Source: Phymatolithon calcareum
Taxonomy: Eukaryota > Rhodophyta > Florideophyceae > Hapalidiales
Assembly: GCA_977006965.1 (NCBI GenBank)
Contig: OZ345367.1
Span: 2,418,001 to 2,482,000 of the forward strand
Direction of reading: 5' to 3'
DNA length: 64,000 bases
Part shown: piece after piece, positions 1-9,650 of the stretch
Layout: each line of letters starts with the position of its first letter
Numbering within the stretch: the first letter of the stretch is position 1
The notes under the pieces: generated by a model
What the model was told of the DNA's origin: nothing
The model's database searches: none
What the model saw: only the letters and a program-made list of their open reading frames with translations
Program-made: the position numbers and the translations under genes

Positions 1-46
1 CACTCGAGCTACCGAAAAACTCCCCTCCAAAAATTTGCGCAGGGGT

Positions 47-420
47 CCCGCTGCAGCGAAGAGACTGGGGATTCGACGCGGAAAGGCTTATGCAAGACGG
101 CATGAGCATCGATTTGCGGGACGAAGAGCTGTTATTCTACTTGAAGCGGGGATTCTAAGACTACTCTCCGGACACACCGCCAATCTGCTCATTCTCTCCG
201 CACCAAAAGAAAATATGGGAGGCAGAGAGAGAACTCAAGGAGGCAATCCAAGAGGAGATCTCGGAGAGCTGGATCGGGGAATCCCAAGACAATCCTCCAA
301 CAGTCCCGTTTCAAGTAACACCGGGCAGTGTCGAGAGAAAGCGGGATAATTTGTGGCGCCTTGTATGGAACGTGCAGAATTAAACGCAATTCATGGTGAT
401 GCATGTAAATAGGGAAGCAG
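47..420 (+). pseudogene. Reverse-transcriptase-like fragment, degenerate
   Basis: One reading frame runs from about 47 to 380 with a TAA at 156-158 and another at 381-383. It reads through motifs DEELLFYLKRGF, an acidic helix (KEAIQEEISESWIGE) and then WRLVWNVQ; shifting by one base at about 380 continues with LNAIHG. The order 'EEI..GWI... WRLV.NV..LN' is the entry to the reverse transcriptase fold in DIRS- and Gypsy-like elements, where the WRL..D/N..LN block is motif 1. No YxDD box is visible downstream, so at most the N-terminal part of an RT survives. The fragment begins near the window edge, so more may lie to the left. Assignment to a family is inference; the element class is not decided. 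Confidence 0.4.
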
Positions 421-1084
421 TGCTTAAACGGTTGTCTGTCAGAGTTTCATTTGATCTGAAATGCTTTGAGATTTTGTGGAACTTTCTAATTCCCCGTTAT
501 TTTCTCAAAGTTTTCGGCTAAAATGTGGACTTCAAGTTTGGCGGGAATTACATGTGCGGATAGAATCTATTGGGAGCAGAGTGTGGAGTACAGGATCTGG
601 CTCTTCTCTGAGTGTCCTGAGAAATTAATTTGCAAGCCACAGCATCGGAGTCAAGCAACTCCACGGTTGAAGAGGGCTTGTGCACTTTCCTCGAACTTGA
701 GAAAGTCCCACGAAGTTCTACCCAAATTCGCAAAATCGCGCCCCGCTTTTGAAGCATCTGCAGAAACAGGCCACGAACCATTTCCAAGGGCAAGCAGCAT
801 TTCATGCACATGTTGAACACTGCAAAGATCCCGTGAAGCGCAAGTGCTGCCTTGGAATTTACCGATTGGCTGTCATTATTCAGCAGACTTACAATTGCCC
901 AATAATTCTTCAAATTAGCGTTAATATTTTTGAAACAAGAATAATCTCATAAATAAGCCAGTACGAAGCAGGCGTACTTTTCAATACAAATTTTGATACT
1001 TCTAGATTTGCGTTACTCTCCTTCTAACCTTCCCCTTCTGTGCGGATGCTTTTCGCCTGGCCTCATAGAGGGCGTTCAGCGACA
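421..1084. other. No recognisable gene
   Basis: Moderately AT-rich sequence. Reading frames of up to 121 codons occur on both strands (523-816, 548-913) but show no recognisable domain, and overlap each other. I see no promoter or structured repeat here. Confidence 0.5.
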
Positions 1085-1200
1085 CAAGGCGTATCATAAC
1101 AAAGTTCAGTAAAATTTATTTAATTAAGAATCCATGTAACAGCCAGGACGAAATGGCCTTCATAGTAAGGGGCTTGAAAAATTATCAAATCCGCTATTTA
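1085..1200 (-). repeat. Dispersed coding 3' end, copy A (inverted relative to copy B)
   Basis: Read on the minus strand this ends in SGFDNF, then PGCYMDS and a TAA stop, followed by about 40 bases that end TTATGATACGCCT. The same peptide ending, stop and downstream bases are present in plus orientation at 15385-15482 (copy B). Copy A carries an in-frame TGA just before the conserved end. A weaker relative (CYMDS with shifted GFDNF) lies at 51850-51890. The shared stop plus downstream sequence suggests copies of the 3' end of one mobile or multicopy gene; the gene is not identified. Confidence 0.55.
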
Positions 1201-2011
1201 TTCCATAGAAAAGAAAATGGTGCCAATGTTGGATTATCGTCTAAAACGCACCCTCACAGACTTGCACACGTGTAAAACTCGTGACGCCCGTGACCATTCC
1301 ACAAAGATTCCACAGTCCTTCCACCACAACACACGTGTGGGGTTTGAAACGCACAAGTTGGCACACTGGCTGCAGTCGGGTTGTTCCCTGGCAAAACGCC
1401 CGGGGCGCAGCGAAACGTCGACCTTTATAGAAAAAGAATTGGATCAAGAATGATTTGGCAATATGAGAAATGGATCAATGGAAGAATCTGGAAGCGTCGA
1501 AGCGGGTTCCCTAGCCCGCCGCAGGTGCCGCTGTAATGCTTACAGTGTAAACATTTGTACGCTGTAAGCTGTGTAAAGCAGCTGTAAGCATCAGTTCTAG
1601 AATTTGCCCTTGGTGACCCTTCATGGTGTAAGAGCAAGTCTACGGGTTGAGTAAAATAGAAAGGACCCGTGGCAGCGCCGCATGAGGCATATCTATTGGT
1701 GTGCACCCAGGTGCGCAAATGGGTAAATGGGTATCCAATTGAGTGTTTGCGGAATGAAATACTCCACTGGATAATCATTTGCGCATCGCGTACGTAGCGT
1801 TCGGTTTAACAATTTGCAATACGTTGCGAATGGAGGCGCGCGATCTCGATGAGCGTTGCACCGTGGCCGCCATGGCCCCGAACACGACGACCTCAACTCA
1901 CCAAAAGTTTGCACAAATGTATGCGCAACAGCAATTTAGCGCACACGAGCCGGAGGGAAAACGTTCGAGGCGGATCATTCTGCGAAGGGCGACAGATCCG
2001 CCTTCCCTACG
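1201..2011. other. Left flank of Harbinger relic, CTGTAA-rich
   Basis: No recognisable gene. Between 1530 and 1595 the motif CTGTAAGC/CTTACAG recurs several times, and similar CTGTAA-rich sequence lies at 4695-4760 on the other side of the Harbinger ORFs. These could be decayed terminal or subterminal repeats of that transposon, but I could not align them as clean inverted repeats. Confidence 0.3.
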
Positions 2012-2848
2012 ATGCTTAGCTGCAAGACGCAACGCACCGACGTCACGCACGCAGTCGCCGCTTCACGCAAACTCGACGACAGCATGGATGGGCGTGGCTC
2101 GTCGTGCGCGGCCGACGAGGACGCCGCATTGGCGCGCAGCTGGGTGGCCGTCTCGCGCGAACACGACGAGCAAAACTCCCAAAAGTTCTGGGCAAAGGTA
2201 TCGGCGGCGTACAACAGCCAGCCCGACGTGCTCGCGCAACTACATTCGCCGGCGAGCTTAGCCGGGTGCTGGCGGACGCTCCAGAAGCTGGTGCAGAAGT
2301 ACTTGTCCGCCGAGCGCCTGTACTACTCGAGGCCCGTCTCGGGTGAAACCGAGCAGGACGCAAAGCTGAACGCCGTTGGAGGCTCCGGCGCCGCGAACGA
2401 ACGCCTACAATACAACTGGCGCGGCGGCGGCGTGCTTATTGGACACGGCTTCACCGTCCTCGAGAGACGTCCTTTCAGACAGCATCGACAATGATGCAAA
2501 CCGTACGATGGCCTCGTTGCCGTTCAAGAATCTCGCCAAATGCCGCCCTGTGGGAGTCAAGAAACTGAAGCGGATGGATAAAAGGGCGGGTGGCGTACCT
2601 AATACGGCTCTATCCTCCGTTGCGGAGGCGATAAACAGCAAGAACACGATGAAGAAGCACGAACTCCGCTTCAAGTGCATTAACGCACTCCCGATGGACC
2701 CGAAAAGAAGATGATGTTGCTCGATTTTTTCGACTCAGATGTGTTCTCCGAGGAGAAGAGTGGCAAGGCCTCGGTACCGAAAGAGATTGATGGCAGACGT
2801 TGTGCAATTGTGACCCTGGTCTGTGACAACGTCGGCGACGATGAATAA
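2012..2848 (+). pseudogene. Harbinger Myb/trihelix-like accessory protein
   Basis: The first frame (2012-2494) contains a trihelix-type block: DEDAALARSWVAVS, then FWAKVSAAYN, then CWRTLQKLVQKY and a YYSRPVSGETEQDAKLNA segment. This matches the pattern of Harbinger ORF1 / NAM-associated Myb proteins (ED..L..SW..IS, FW..I...Y, W..L...V.K). A second frame (about 2400-2714) supplies the usual basic continuation, CRPVGVKKLKRMDK, and a third (about 2690-2848) a short charged tail ending in TAA. At least two frameshifts (or unrecognised introns) therefore separate parts of one protein. Start at 2012 or 2084 is possible. It faces the transposase tail to tail. Confidence 0.7.
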
Positions 2849-3296
2849 ACTCTCTCCGTTTACTTTCTGTTTCTCCGACGGCCCCAACGCACAGTGCAAG
2901 ACTCCAGGCGCGACCAATCTATTTGCAAGTCACTTGCTAGCTCCTCACCATGCGCATAGGTCTTCGACGTTCCTACTTGTTGAATCCCAATGAGGCACAA
3001 CGAGAGTGAACGTCCTGAAAATAGAATGCGCAGGCCCAGAAGTCGGCGTGCGCTTGCATATGGACAGAGCGCATCCCAGAGTCTTGAGCTTCGGGCTGTG
3101 TCCATGGAAAACAAGCAAAAACGGGGCAATGCTTTATGTAGGCTACTCATCACTTACAGCAAGACCTGTGCTCTCCCAGATGTGGTCTTCCACAGCACGC
3201 GGCAAAGTTTGATGCGCCTCACGGCCACAAATGGCGTCTTGTACGCCGAATAGATGGTGTTTCCACCCACCATCTACATTCACAGGATTTATTTGC

Positions 3297-4329
3297 GTAA
3301 CACCTTGTCCTTACTCGTTCCATTCGTCGGGATGGACGTCGCAAAAAATTCCTCCGCAACGTCTGCCAGCCGGATGGCCATGCCACGGTCGTCCGTCTCA
3401 TCATTCAGTTCGCCCGAAATTCCTAGATGGACCATCATGTTGTACAGGATAACGCATACCTGCACAACAACAGTTAGCTTCTCGTCGCTTCAGCTTTGAA
3501 AGTCGTGACGTAGTACTTTGAATCGACTCCGTAGCGCTTGGCGTCCTTCCGCCGTCTTTCTTGCGCCTTGGTCATCGCTTTCTCCTTCGCCGTAAGAGGA
3601 CCGTGGTTCTGGTGTACGAAAATGGACCACTGCGAATATATTCCGTCCGTCAAGTAGTACAGATGCCAGTCGCGTTGTGCGCGGCGAAGGAAGTACCCAC
3701 CGGGTAGTTCGCGCAGTATAGAAAGCACCAGTGGGCTCATCTCGGCGACAGTGATGTCGTTGTTGGTGCTTGGGTGCCCGCAGTACACGTGCCAACAGTA
3801 CAAATCTGAGTCGCAGACGGCTTCGACTTGGACGGTTGCCAACTTGCTCGCTTTCGGGTTGTGATACTGCCCTTTCTATGCTTTAGGGCAGTTCTTCCAA
3901 CGTACATGCATGCAGTCAAGAGCACCAACGCATCCAGAGAGCAGCTTTAACGCGTACGCGCGCTCTACAGCGCGCAACTCAGAAACAGTAGGTGCACGAT
4001 TCAAAAATTCAGAACCGTAGCATTTACGAACTGCTCGAAAAAACGCTCGGAACGACTGACGCATAGTCTCAGCACCCATTCGGGCTTGGTCGTCTAAAGC
4101 TTGGTAGGATGCGCCTTCTCCGAGGCGCCGCAGCGCACACAGAATTTTCTGCTAGCTTTGCTCCGGTGCGTCCAGTAGCGTCCACGCGCTCTTGTAAAAG
4201 AGGTTCCACAGCCGGCAAATCACGCTCCAGCTGGCGGAAAAGTTTCAAGGGAACGCGAAAATGGCGCCGAAAATGCCATGCCGAGTACGTGGGTGCCGTG
4301 GACAAGTACTCGCGCCACCACGAATACAC
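3297..4329 (-). pseudogene. Harbinger DDE transposase (Tnp_4-like), degenerate
   Basis: Read on minus. N-terminal part (from 4329): W..HFRRHFRVPLKLF; after a frameshift near 4130, a helix-rich block ending GALDCMHVRWKNCPKA. The first catalytic Asp is in LDCMH. A TAG at 3876-3878 replaces the Trp usually found in this position of the family. The same frame resumes with LYCWHVYCGHPSTNNDIT, where NNDI holds the second Asp, then YYLTDGIYSQW and RRRKDAKR. In relatives the last motif is RKDVERAFG, so the third acid appears replaced by Lys. A frameshift follows, then RFKVLRHDF, a TGA at 3490-3492 and VCVILYNMMVH, the usual C-terminal block, ending at about 3297. At least two nonsense codons and two frameshifts: dead copy. 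Confidence 0.85.
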
Positions 4330-7300
4330 TCGGCTCCGAATGTTGCTGCAACTGCCTCGAACCCGACCACACCACGTGCCCGCTTCATGTTAGTTGACTG
4401 GCTCCTGTGCAGCACCCACAATCGCAGCGATGATGACCGTGTAGTCGTCCGACGACAAGCTCGACGATGCCATCATCGGTTAAACTCGCGACGCGCACAG
4501 CCAAAACAAAATATAAAGGTTATAATTGTAGTGCTGAAATGTATTTAAATTATGAAGCTCTGGTCACGATTCGTTTTGTCCCGGTAGACTTACACTCTGT
4601 ACATTCTGTTTTCAGAGTGAGTATTTTGTGCATTTGCTCATATGCTTTGGTTCCGCAATAGACTTGCTCTAAGTACGCATTGAAACCTACGGTACTGTAA
4701 TGGCTGTAATGCTATTTGTAAGGGCTTGCAGTAAATGCAAGCTGTAAGGACAATTTGAAGGGAGTTAGCCTGATAGGAAATGGAGTGTATCATAGTGGCC
4801 TTGGACGGCACGACACGATAGTTTAATGCATTTGCAAGATACTGCACTGTAAACGGCCTGCTGATGGCACCTGGTACACTGATGCTTCAATGATTTTCAC
4901 ATATAGCCATAGATTTAAGTCGAAACATAGCCTCGTGTTCACGTGGAGGGGCTAAGATATGCAAAATTGTCGCACAGCTTAAAATATCTAAATTTAAAGC
5001 ATACATTGACCTCAGGCAGCCTTATCTGTACGCTTACGGGCGTATTGAAACTTGCTCAATGATAGCTACGTGTACATGAGAAAAGGCTTCCCACACGAAA
5101 TGGAGTTAGAGTGATCCCTCACCGCAGTAAAAATTTGATCTCTGTAACCTTATCTCGAAAAATCGAAACACCCTTTGAAACCACTGGGCGAAACATTCTG
5201 CAATCTGATATGACAAATGGCACTCAGGGGATGCAAAGTGCTCTCGAGCAAGGCAATCCTACTTTTTGTTAATAGATTGAAAGGCAGATGATCTAAATAC
5301 TTAAGTTTCACTCCTTCACACCAAACAAATACTACCTCACATAAATCCTATGAGTTCAGATTGAAAGCTTACACTCGAAGTGGGAATCATTGTGGAGATC
5401 GCAAGCGACATATAGGGAGCTCTGGTTAGTAAAAACATTCAGGTCCTCCCTTGCCAGTTGCTTCACGACAACGCCAGAGCTGTAAGCTTCTACTTCTTGA
5501 GAACGTCGCTGAACAGGTTGCTTACGGTAGAAAGTCTTTAACATTTTCACTTTATCATTTCTTAATCTAATATTTTGGTTATTTTTTCGAAGCCTCTGAA
5601 ACAGAACTTAAGTTTTAAGTTACTGAAATTTCAAATCGTTTCGTACTTTGAGGGAAATATAAATTTTAGGACGCGCTTAAACGTAAACTATAAACTTAGA
5701 TGACAAAAATATCTCATAGGGCTCTCAAAGATATGGTTCGATTACTGTATTGTCTTTTCTTGAAAGGCCAGTTCAAGCGTTTTGAAAAATATTTTTGAGC
5801 TTCGTGAAAACGGTACATTTCAGAGAAGAACTCAAAAACAATGATGCATGATGAAAATAACTGTTTCAGTTTTTAGCCTATTTCATGGAAAGTGGAGTCA
5901 CATCTGTCGAAAAACATCCACTGAATCTTGCGACTGCGATGTGCAGGCGCAAAGTATCGGAGGATGAGATTACACCTCTGGATAGGGTAAACTCAGAAGA
6001 TAATAACGGGACCACTTGGGAGCCTTTTCAATGTTTCTGCGACCCAGCAATGGTCCCTCACTCGCTCAGCGCGTCAATTGCCAACAGGTGGTGTTTGTGT
6101 CGCACAGGTGCGCGTACGCCAGACGCCCACAGACACAGGGCAGGTGAAAAAGGTTTTGCACGTACTGTGACTTGTTTGGTTCCAACTTGCCCTTCGTTGG
6201 GCTTGCGCTAGTTTGCTTTATTTATACTGCTTAAGTTGTGAGCTATGAGTAGTGGCAGAATCTCTCGAATCGTCCAATGCAGAACATACGGTTCCGTGTC
6301 GGGCGAACGCAAGGCAGTGTGAGCAGGCTGTTCGCTGTGAGTATTCCGTTCACTGTGAGTTCGCAGATAATTACGCGCAGTCGAGATAATCTATCGAGCG
6401 TTCAGTGTCGTTCACGAGTATGGCTTCTCGGTATTGCACCGTTGTGTTACGACAATAAGAACGTTCAACGGATCGCAAGATGTCTCCGAGTCCATGAGCA
6501 GCGGACTTGCGACAAAATCTTTCTCATTTCAAGCATCGTTAATGATACAATAAGCACGGCACATACCACAAGAAAGCAGAAAAGCAAGCCAATTTTTGAA
6601 ACTCTATGACCACCTGCTTATCTGGGCGTTATATGAGTGCCATGGTCGATATTACAAAATACAACTGAGCAAAATTCGAACGAAAATCTTGTCAAAAACA
6701 GCTCTTTTTGACAATAACAGCAGTGATACTGAATCTCTTGATGTAGGCAGTCACAGATACGGAAGATGAAAAACAATTTTCAAACGAACGGAACAGGCCC
6801 TCAAAATTTATTTGAAACACCATTCTTAGTACTACAGTGCTCATCTGCCTCAGAGTCGAAAATCCCTTGCAAGAGCGGCGATATATCCGTCTTAGTGCTT
6901 TTATATCAAACTTCCACATAAATATATTCAAGAACAAGAGGTAGAGATCGTGAACGTGCATCATACTTGTCTTTGTTATGAAAGCAGTTGAATCTCAAAA
7001 TGTTCATTTTCTTTGAAACGTGTTGAAGTTCAATTTGGGCAGCGCTCATTTCCATCCCTCAATTTAGCCGAATTTGGGAGCTGAAAATGAGCAGCCCAAC
7101 TCAATCTTAAAATAAGGCGCTCTAGTGGAGTACAATATCACAACTTAGGTCCAAAAAATAAGTAACCACTACTACAGCGATAGAAGCCAAGACGAGTTTA
7201 TCGCGTTGATTCAATTTTCTGTGCATCGATCGGGGTCTTTTATACGGGCTCTGAACGCATTAGTAGACTGGACAGGACAATTCGTGGCGCCCCCGTCTAT

Positions 7301-7568
7301 ATCCCCGGCTCGAAACTATATTTTATTCAGATTTTAAGTCGCGCATGTCGTGGATTACAGAAAGAAGCAGTTGCAAAGAGCTCGAATTCGCTATCGCAGA
7401 TAGTAACCACGGAAATCAATCACATCACATAGAAGGAGGTGCTTCAAATCATCGATGCTCGTTGGGAATTTTTAGAATCATATGCAACGTGATTTTATGA
7501 ATAGTAACAAAACGGCAGACTCAGCGAAAACGACCAAAGAGAAATGTGAACACGTAGAAGGGCTGAAG
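4330..7568. other. Non-coding AT-rich region
   Basis: No protein family recognised on either strand. Isolated frames such as 5885-6211 (108 codons, plus) have no visible domain and no promoter-like sequence. An imperfect inverted repeat lies at 7033-7112 (arms around TTGGGCAGCGCTCATTT and its near complement), which may be a small foldback element. Otherwise nothing stands out. Confidence 0.5.
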
Positions 7569-7655
7569 CTTATGCGAAACTGTCTCACAGCAATTTTAAC
7601 CAAATTTAAACTTATGAGAAAGTGTCTCACAACAAATATCTACTAAATTTAATGG
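7569..7655 (+). repeat. Diverged tandem duplication, about 42-45 bp unit
   Basis: Two adjacent units begin CTTATGCGAAACTGTCTCAC (7569) and CTTATGAGAAAGTGTCTCAC (7611) and both end in an AAATTTAA stretch. Two copies only. No function suggested. Confidence 0.75.
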
Positions 7656-7804
7656 TTTGATTAGCGTGAGAAAGAAGCGAAAAATAATAAATTTTAAAGC
7701 ATTTATCCTAACGCAAAAGCATGATTCGCAAGCTAATTGCAATCTCTGGGTCGAATACGTATATACTATATTGTGATATCAACTTGGTGATTTTTCCATG
7801 TACT

Positions 7805-7891
7805 TTTGGCTCAACTTGTACTGTATTTGGGCTCTTTCTCACCAAATACCAAAGATTTCGGGTTCAATTCCCGAAGCCGACCTACCTTTTT
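7805..7891 (+). ncRNA. tRNA-like pol III module (tRNA relic or tRNA-derived SINE head)
   Basis: An A-box-like element TGGCTCAACTTG (7807-7818) is followed 54 bases later by a B box GGTTCAATTCC (7861-7871). The B box sits in a perfect T-arm: stem TCGGG/CCCGA with the seven-base loop TTCAATT. A T5 run, the usual pol III stop, follows at 7887-7891. The acceptor (TTTGGCT against AGCCGAC) pairs only partly, the D-arm does not form, and the anticodon stem would enclose ten bases rather than seven. So this is not a functional tRNA by inspection; a decayed tRNA or the promoter part of a SINE fits better. Confidence 0.4.
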
Positions 7892-7949
7892 CAGTATTTT
7901 CTGTGAGACTTCTTCCAATCTATGTCACTTGCAAGACTTCGGGGTCAAA

Positions 7950-8636
7950 ATGACTGAAAGTGTTACGAAGCATTTAACATACGTTAATCGAAACATGCAA
8001 GCTGACGATAACGACTGGATGGTTGACCAATTAGAAGAAGGTTCTATGATGGATCAAAATCCCCTTCTTGGCGCGCTTTCAGAATTGGACTTCAAATGTA
8101 ACACAATTGTTATGCCTTCCCACTAATCCGTTCGACTGATGTCAACCGCCGTGAAAAGTGAAATATATGACAAAGATATTGAGGCACACTTTGACAGAAT
8201 CAGAAAGCTAATTAGAGTCCGAGAAGAAGTTATTCTGGTAATTCCAGTCACCAATGGACGAAATACTCATTGGAGTATTCTGATTGGGAACGCTGCACAA
8301 GGTAAGATTTGGTGGGGAGACAGTGCAAATTGCAGACCTTTTGGAAAAATCCTGGACGCTGTTGAGAAAAGTATGATGATGATCCACCCCATATATTACG
8401 AAGTGTATGAAAAGGAGAAAAACTTCATGCTAAAAGAGCTAAAATATGAGCATCAGGAAGACGATTAGAGTTGCAGTTTCTACGTTATGTCTACCAAGAA
8501 CAACCTTTTTTTGAAGCACGATATTACTGTGGTTGCGGGAAAGGAGATATTAAATTATGGTAGTGGACGCATTAAGGGATGTATATGGTCGAAAGCCTAC
8601 AACGGGAAAGTGATTGATGGAATGCTTGCGTTGTGA
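7950..8636 (+). pseudogene. Ulp1-like (C48) cysteine protease, two in-frame stops
   Basis: A single frame runs from ATG 7950 to TGA 8634-8636, broken only by TAA at 8124-8126 and TAG at 8466-8468. Downstream of the first stop it has VILVIPVTNGRNTHWSILI with the catalytic His (codon 8268), then GKIWWGDSANC with the Asp (codon 8319), then EHQ, six residues before a Cys in SCSFYVM (codon 8472). Order and spacing (HW, D, Q..C) match the Ulp1/SENP fold, whose members cleave SUMO-like peptides; in plants and algae such domains are often carried by transposons. The second stop lies one codon before SC. The neighbouring DNA has no other gene, so I favour a transposon-borne pseudogene over a host SUMO protease. 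Readthrough cannot be excluded but nothing supports it. Confidence 0.7.
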
Positions 8637-9153
8637 GAATTATTTATGGTGCAATATTGTAGAATGGCTTTCCATACAATTGATAATTATGAAACTTCAC
8701 ATTCGCTCAGATTTCATAGATGATAAGATGAGTTTATAGTCTCTCAAACGTTTCCGAATTCTGTTCCTTAGAATGATGAGCTCTCGTCAGTCCCCAAGAT
8801 ACATTGTGCACTGAAGGGGTGCACTGCATGAATGACGCTTTCTGTAACTTTTCAACGTGTAACTTGGTGACATAAGTCACATATTGAAATTCATTTATAT
8901 TATCATGTGTGACAGTTTCTTTTACATGCGATCGCAGTTTCCAGTGCACAATGCAGCAGCTGAATTATCGCAGTCGATGTTTTATTTGACTTTTGAATAG
9001 ATAGAAAACTATCGACGTTTTCCATTACCGTGCTTCTACGTATACAACTTTGTGAATTCAAAATACATGCGGTGAATTCAAGCCTTTCTAAAAGCTGGTT
9101 CTAGGGTGGAGAGCTTCTTCCTGGACTGTTTCAAACACCACTTCTCATTGTTA
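8637..9153. other. No recognisable gene
   Basis: AT-rich. One 71-codon minus-strand frame (8734-8949) without any recognisable motif. No repeats or promoter seen. Confidence 0.5.
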
Positions 9154-9650
9154 AGCATCAAAAGCTGTTTGCCAAGCAGAGTCAGAGCCTTCGCAAAATA
9201 TGTTCGAAATACACTCGTTACACATCGAAAACGCTGTAGCACGTGATTTCATCCTTTTATACGAACGTTTCTGTCCACTCATGTCGCATTTTTGTATCCC
9301 GTGATAAGAAGCTTGCGAATTTCGGCTGATTCGTACATGTAAACAGGTCGGAAACCGAGCTTGTGGCTTCCTTTTCTCCACAGATGCACCAGGTCTTCAA
9401 TAGTGTTAGGAAGACCAGGAATATGCTGTCTCATAGGCGCCGTTTTAAATGATTCAGGCAGACTTGGTTGGAGGATAGGTGAAGGGCTACTCGGCGTTCC
9501 AGATTCATATTGAGTGGGTCCGGAAATCTGTTTTAGTCTTGAATTTAGTTCATTTTTCCATATTTCTTTGTCGTTATTTCCAAAAGTCTCAAATATGTCT
9601 TCTTCGAACGCAGAGCCGGTCGTATGAAGCAGTAAATCGTCCTGGATCAT
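9154..9650 (-). pseudogene. Unidentified minus-strand coding remnant (DNA-binding-like)
   Basis: The first frame (9650-9279, 123 codons) is polar with an acidic start, a Pro/Ser linker (TPSSPSPILQPSLPES) and the segment IEDLVHLWRKG. After a TGA a different frame continues with YKRMKSRATAF and MCNECISNIFC, carrying closely spaced cysteines. The change of frame suggests one frameshifted protein. The IEDL..LWR.G pattern recalls the GCR1_C DNA-binding domain that is attached to some Crypton tyrosine recombinases, and a tyrosine recombinase lies upstream on the same strand (12915-11824). The resemblance is short and the link is inference. Confidence 0.3.

Larger units (their letters stand above)
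2012..4329. mobile_element. PIF/Harbinger DNA transposon, coding core, decayed
   Basis: Two convergent coding blocks, a Myb/trihelix-like protein on plus (2012-2848) and a DDE transposase on minus (4329-3297), form the standard two-gene set of PIF/Harbinger transposons: the Myb-like partner helps nuclear import and DNA binding, the DDE enzyme cuts. Coordinates given are the coding core; true ends were not found. Both genes carry frameshifts and the transposase also has nonsense codons, so the copy cannot transpose on its own. Confidence 0.85.

Noticed and set aside
7805-7882. Functional tRNA gene
   Set aside because: Only the T-arm is canonical. The D-arm is absent, the acceptor pairs partly and the anticodon loop would be too long, even though A/B boxes and a T-run terminator are present.
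7950-8636. Reassigned stop codons (UAA/UAG read as amino acids)
   Set aside because: Argonaute ends in TAA and the oxidoreductase in TAA, and other genes use these codons as normal stops, so nonsense mutations are simpler.
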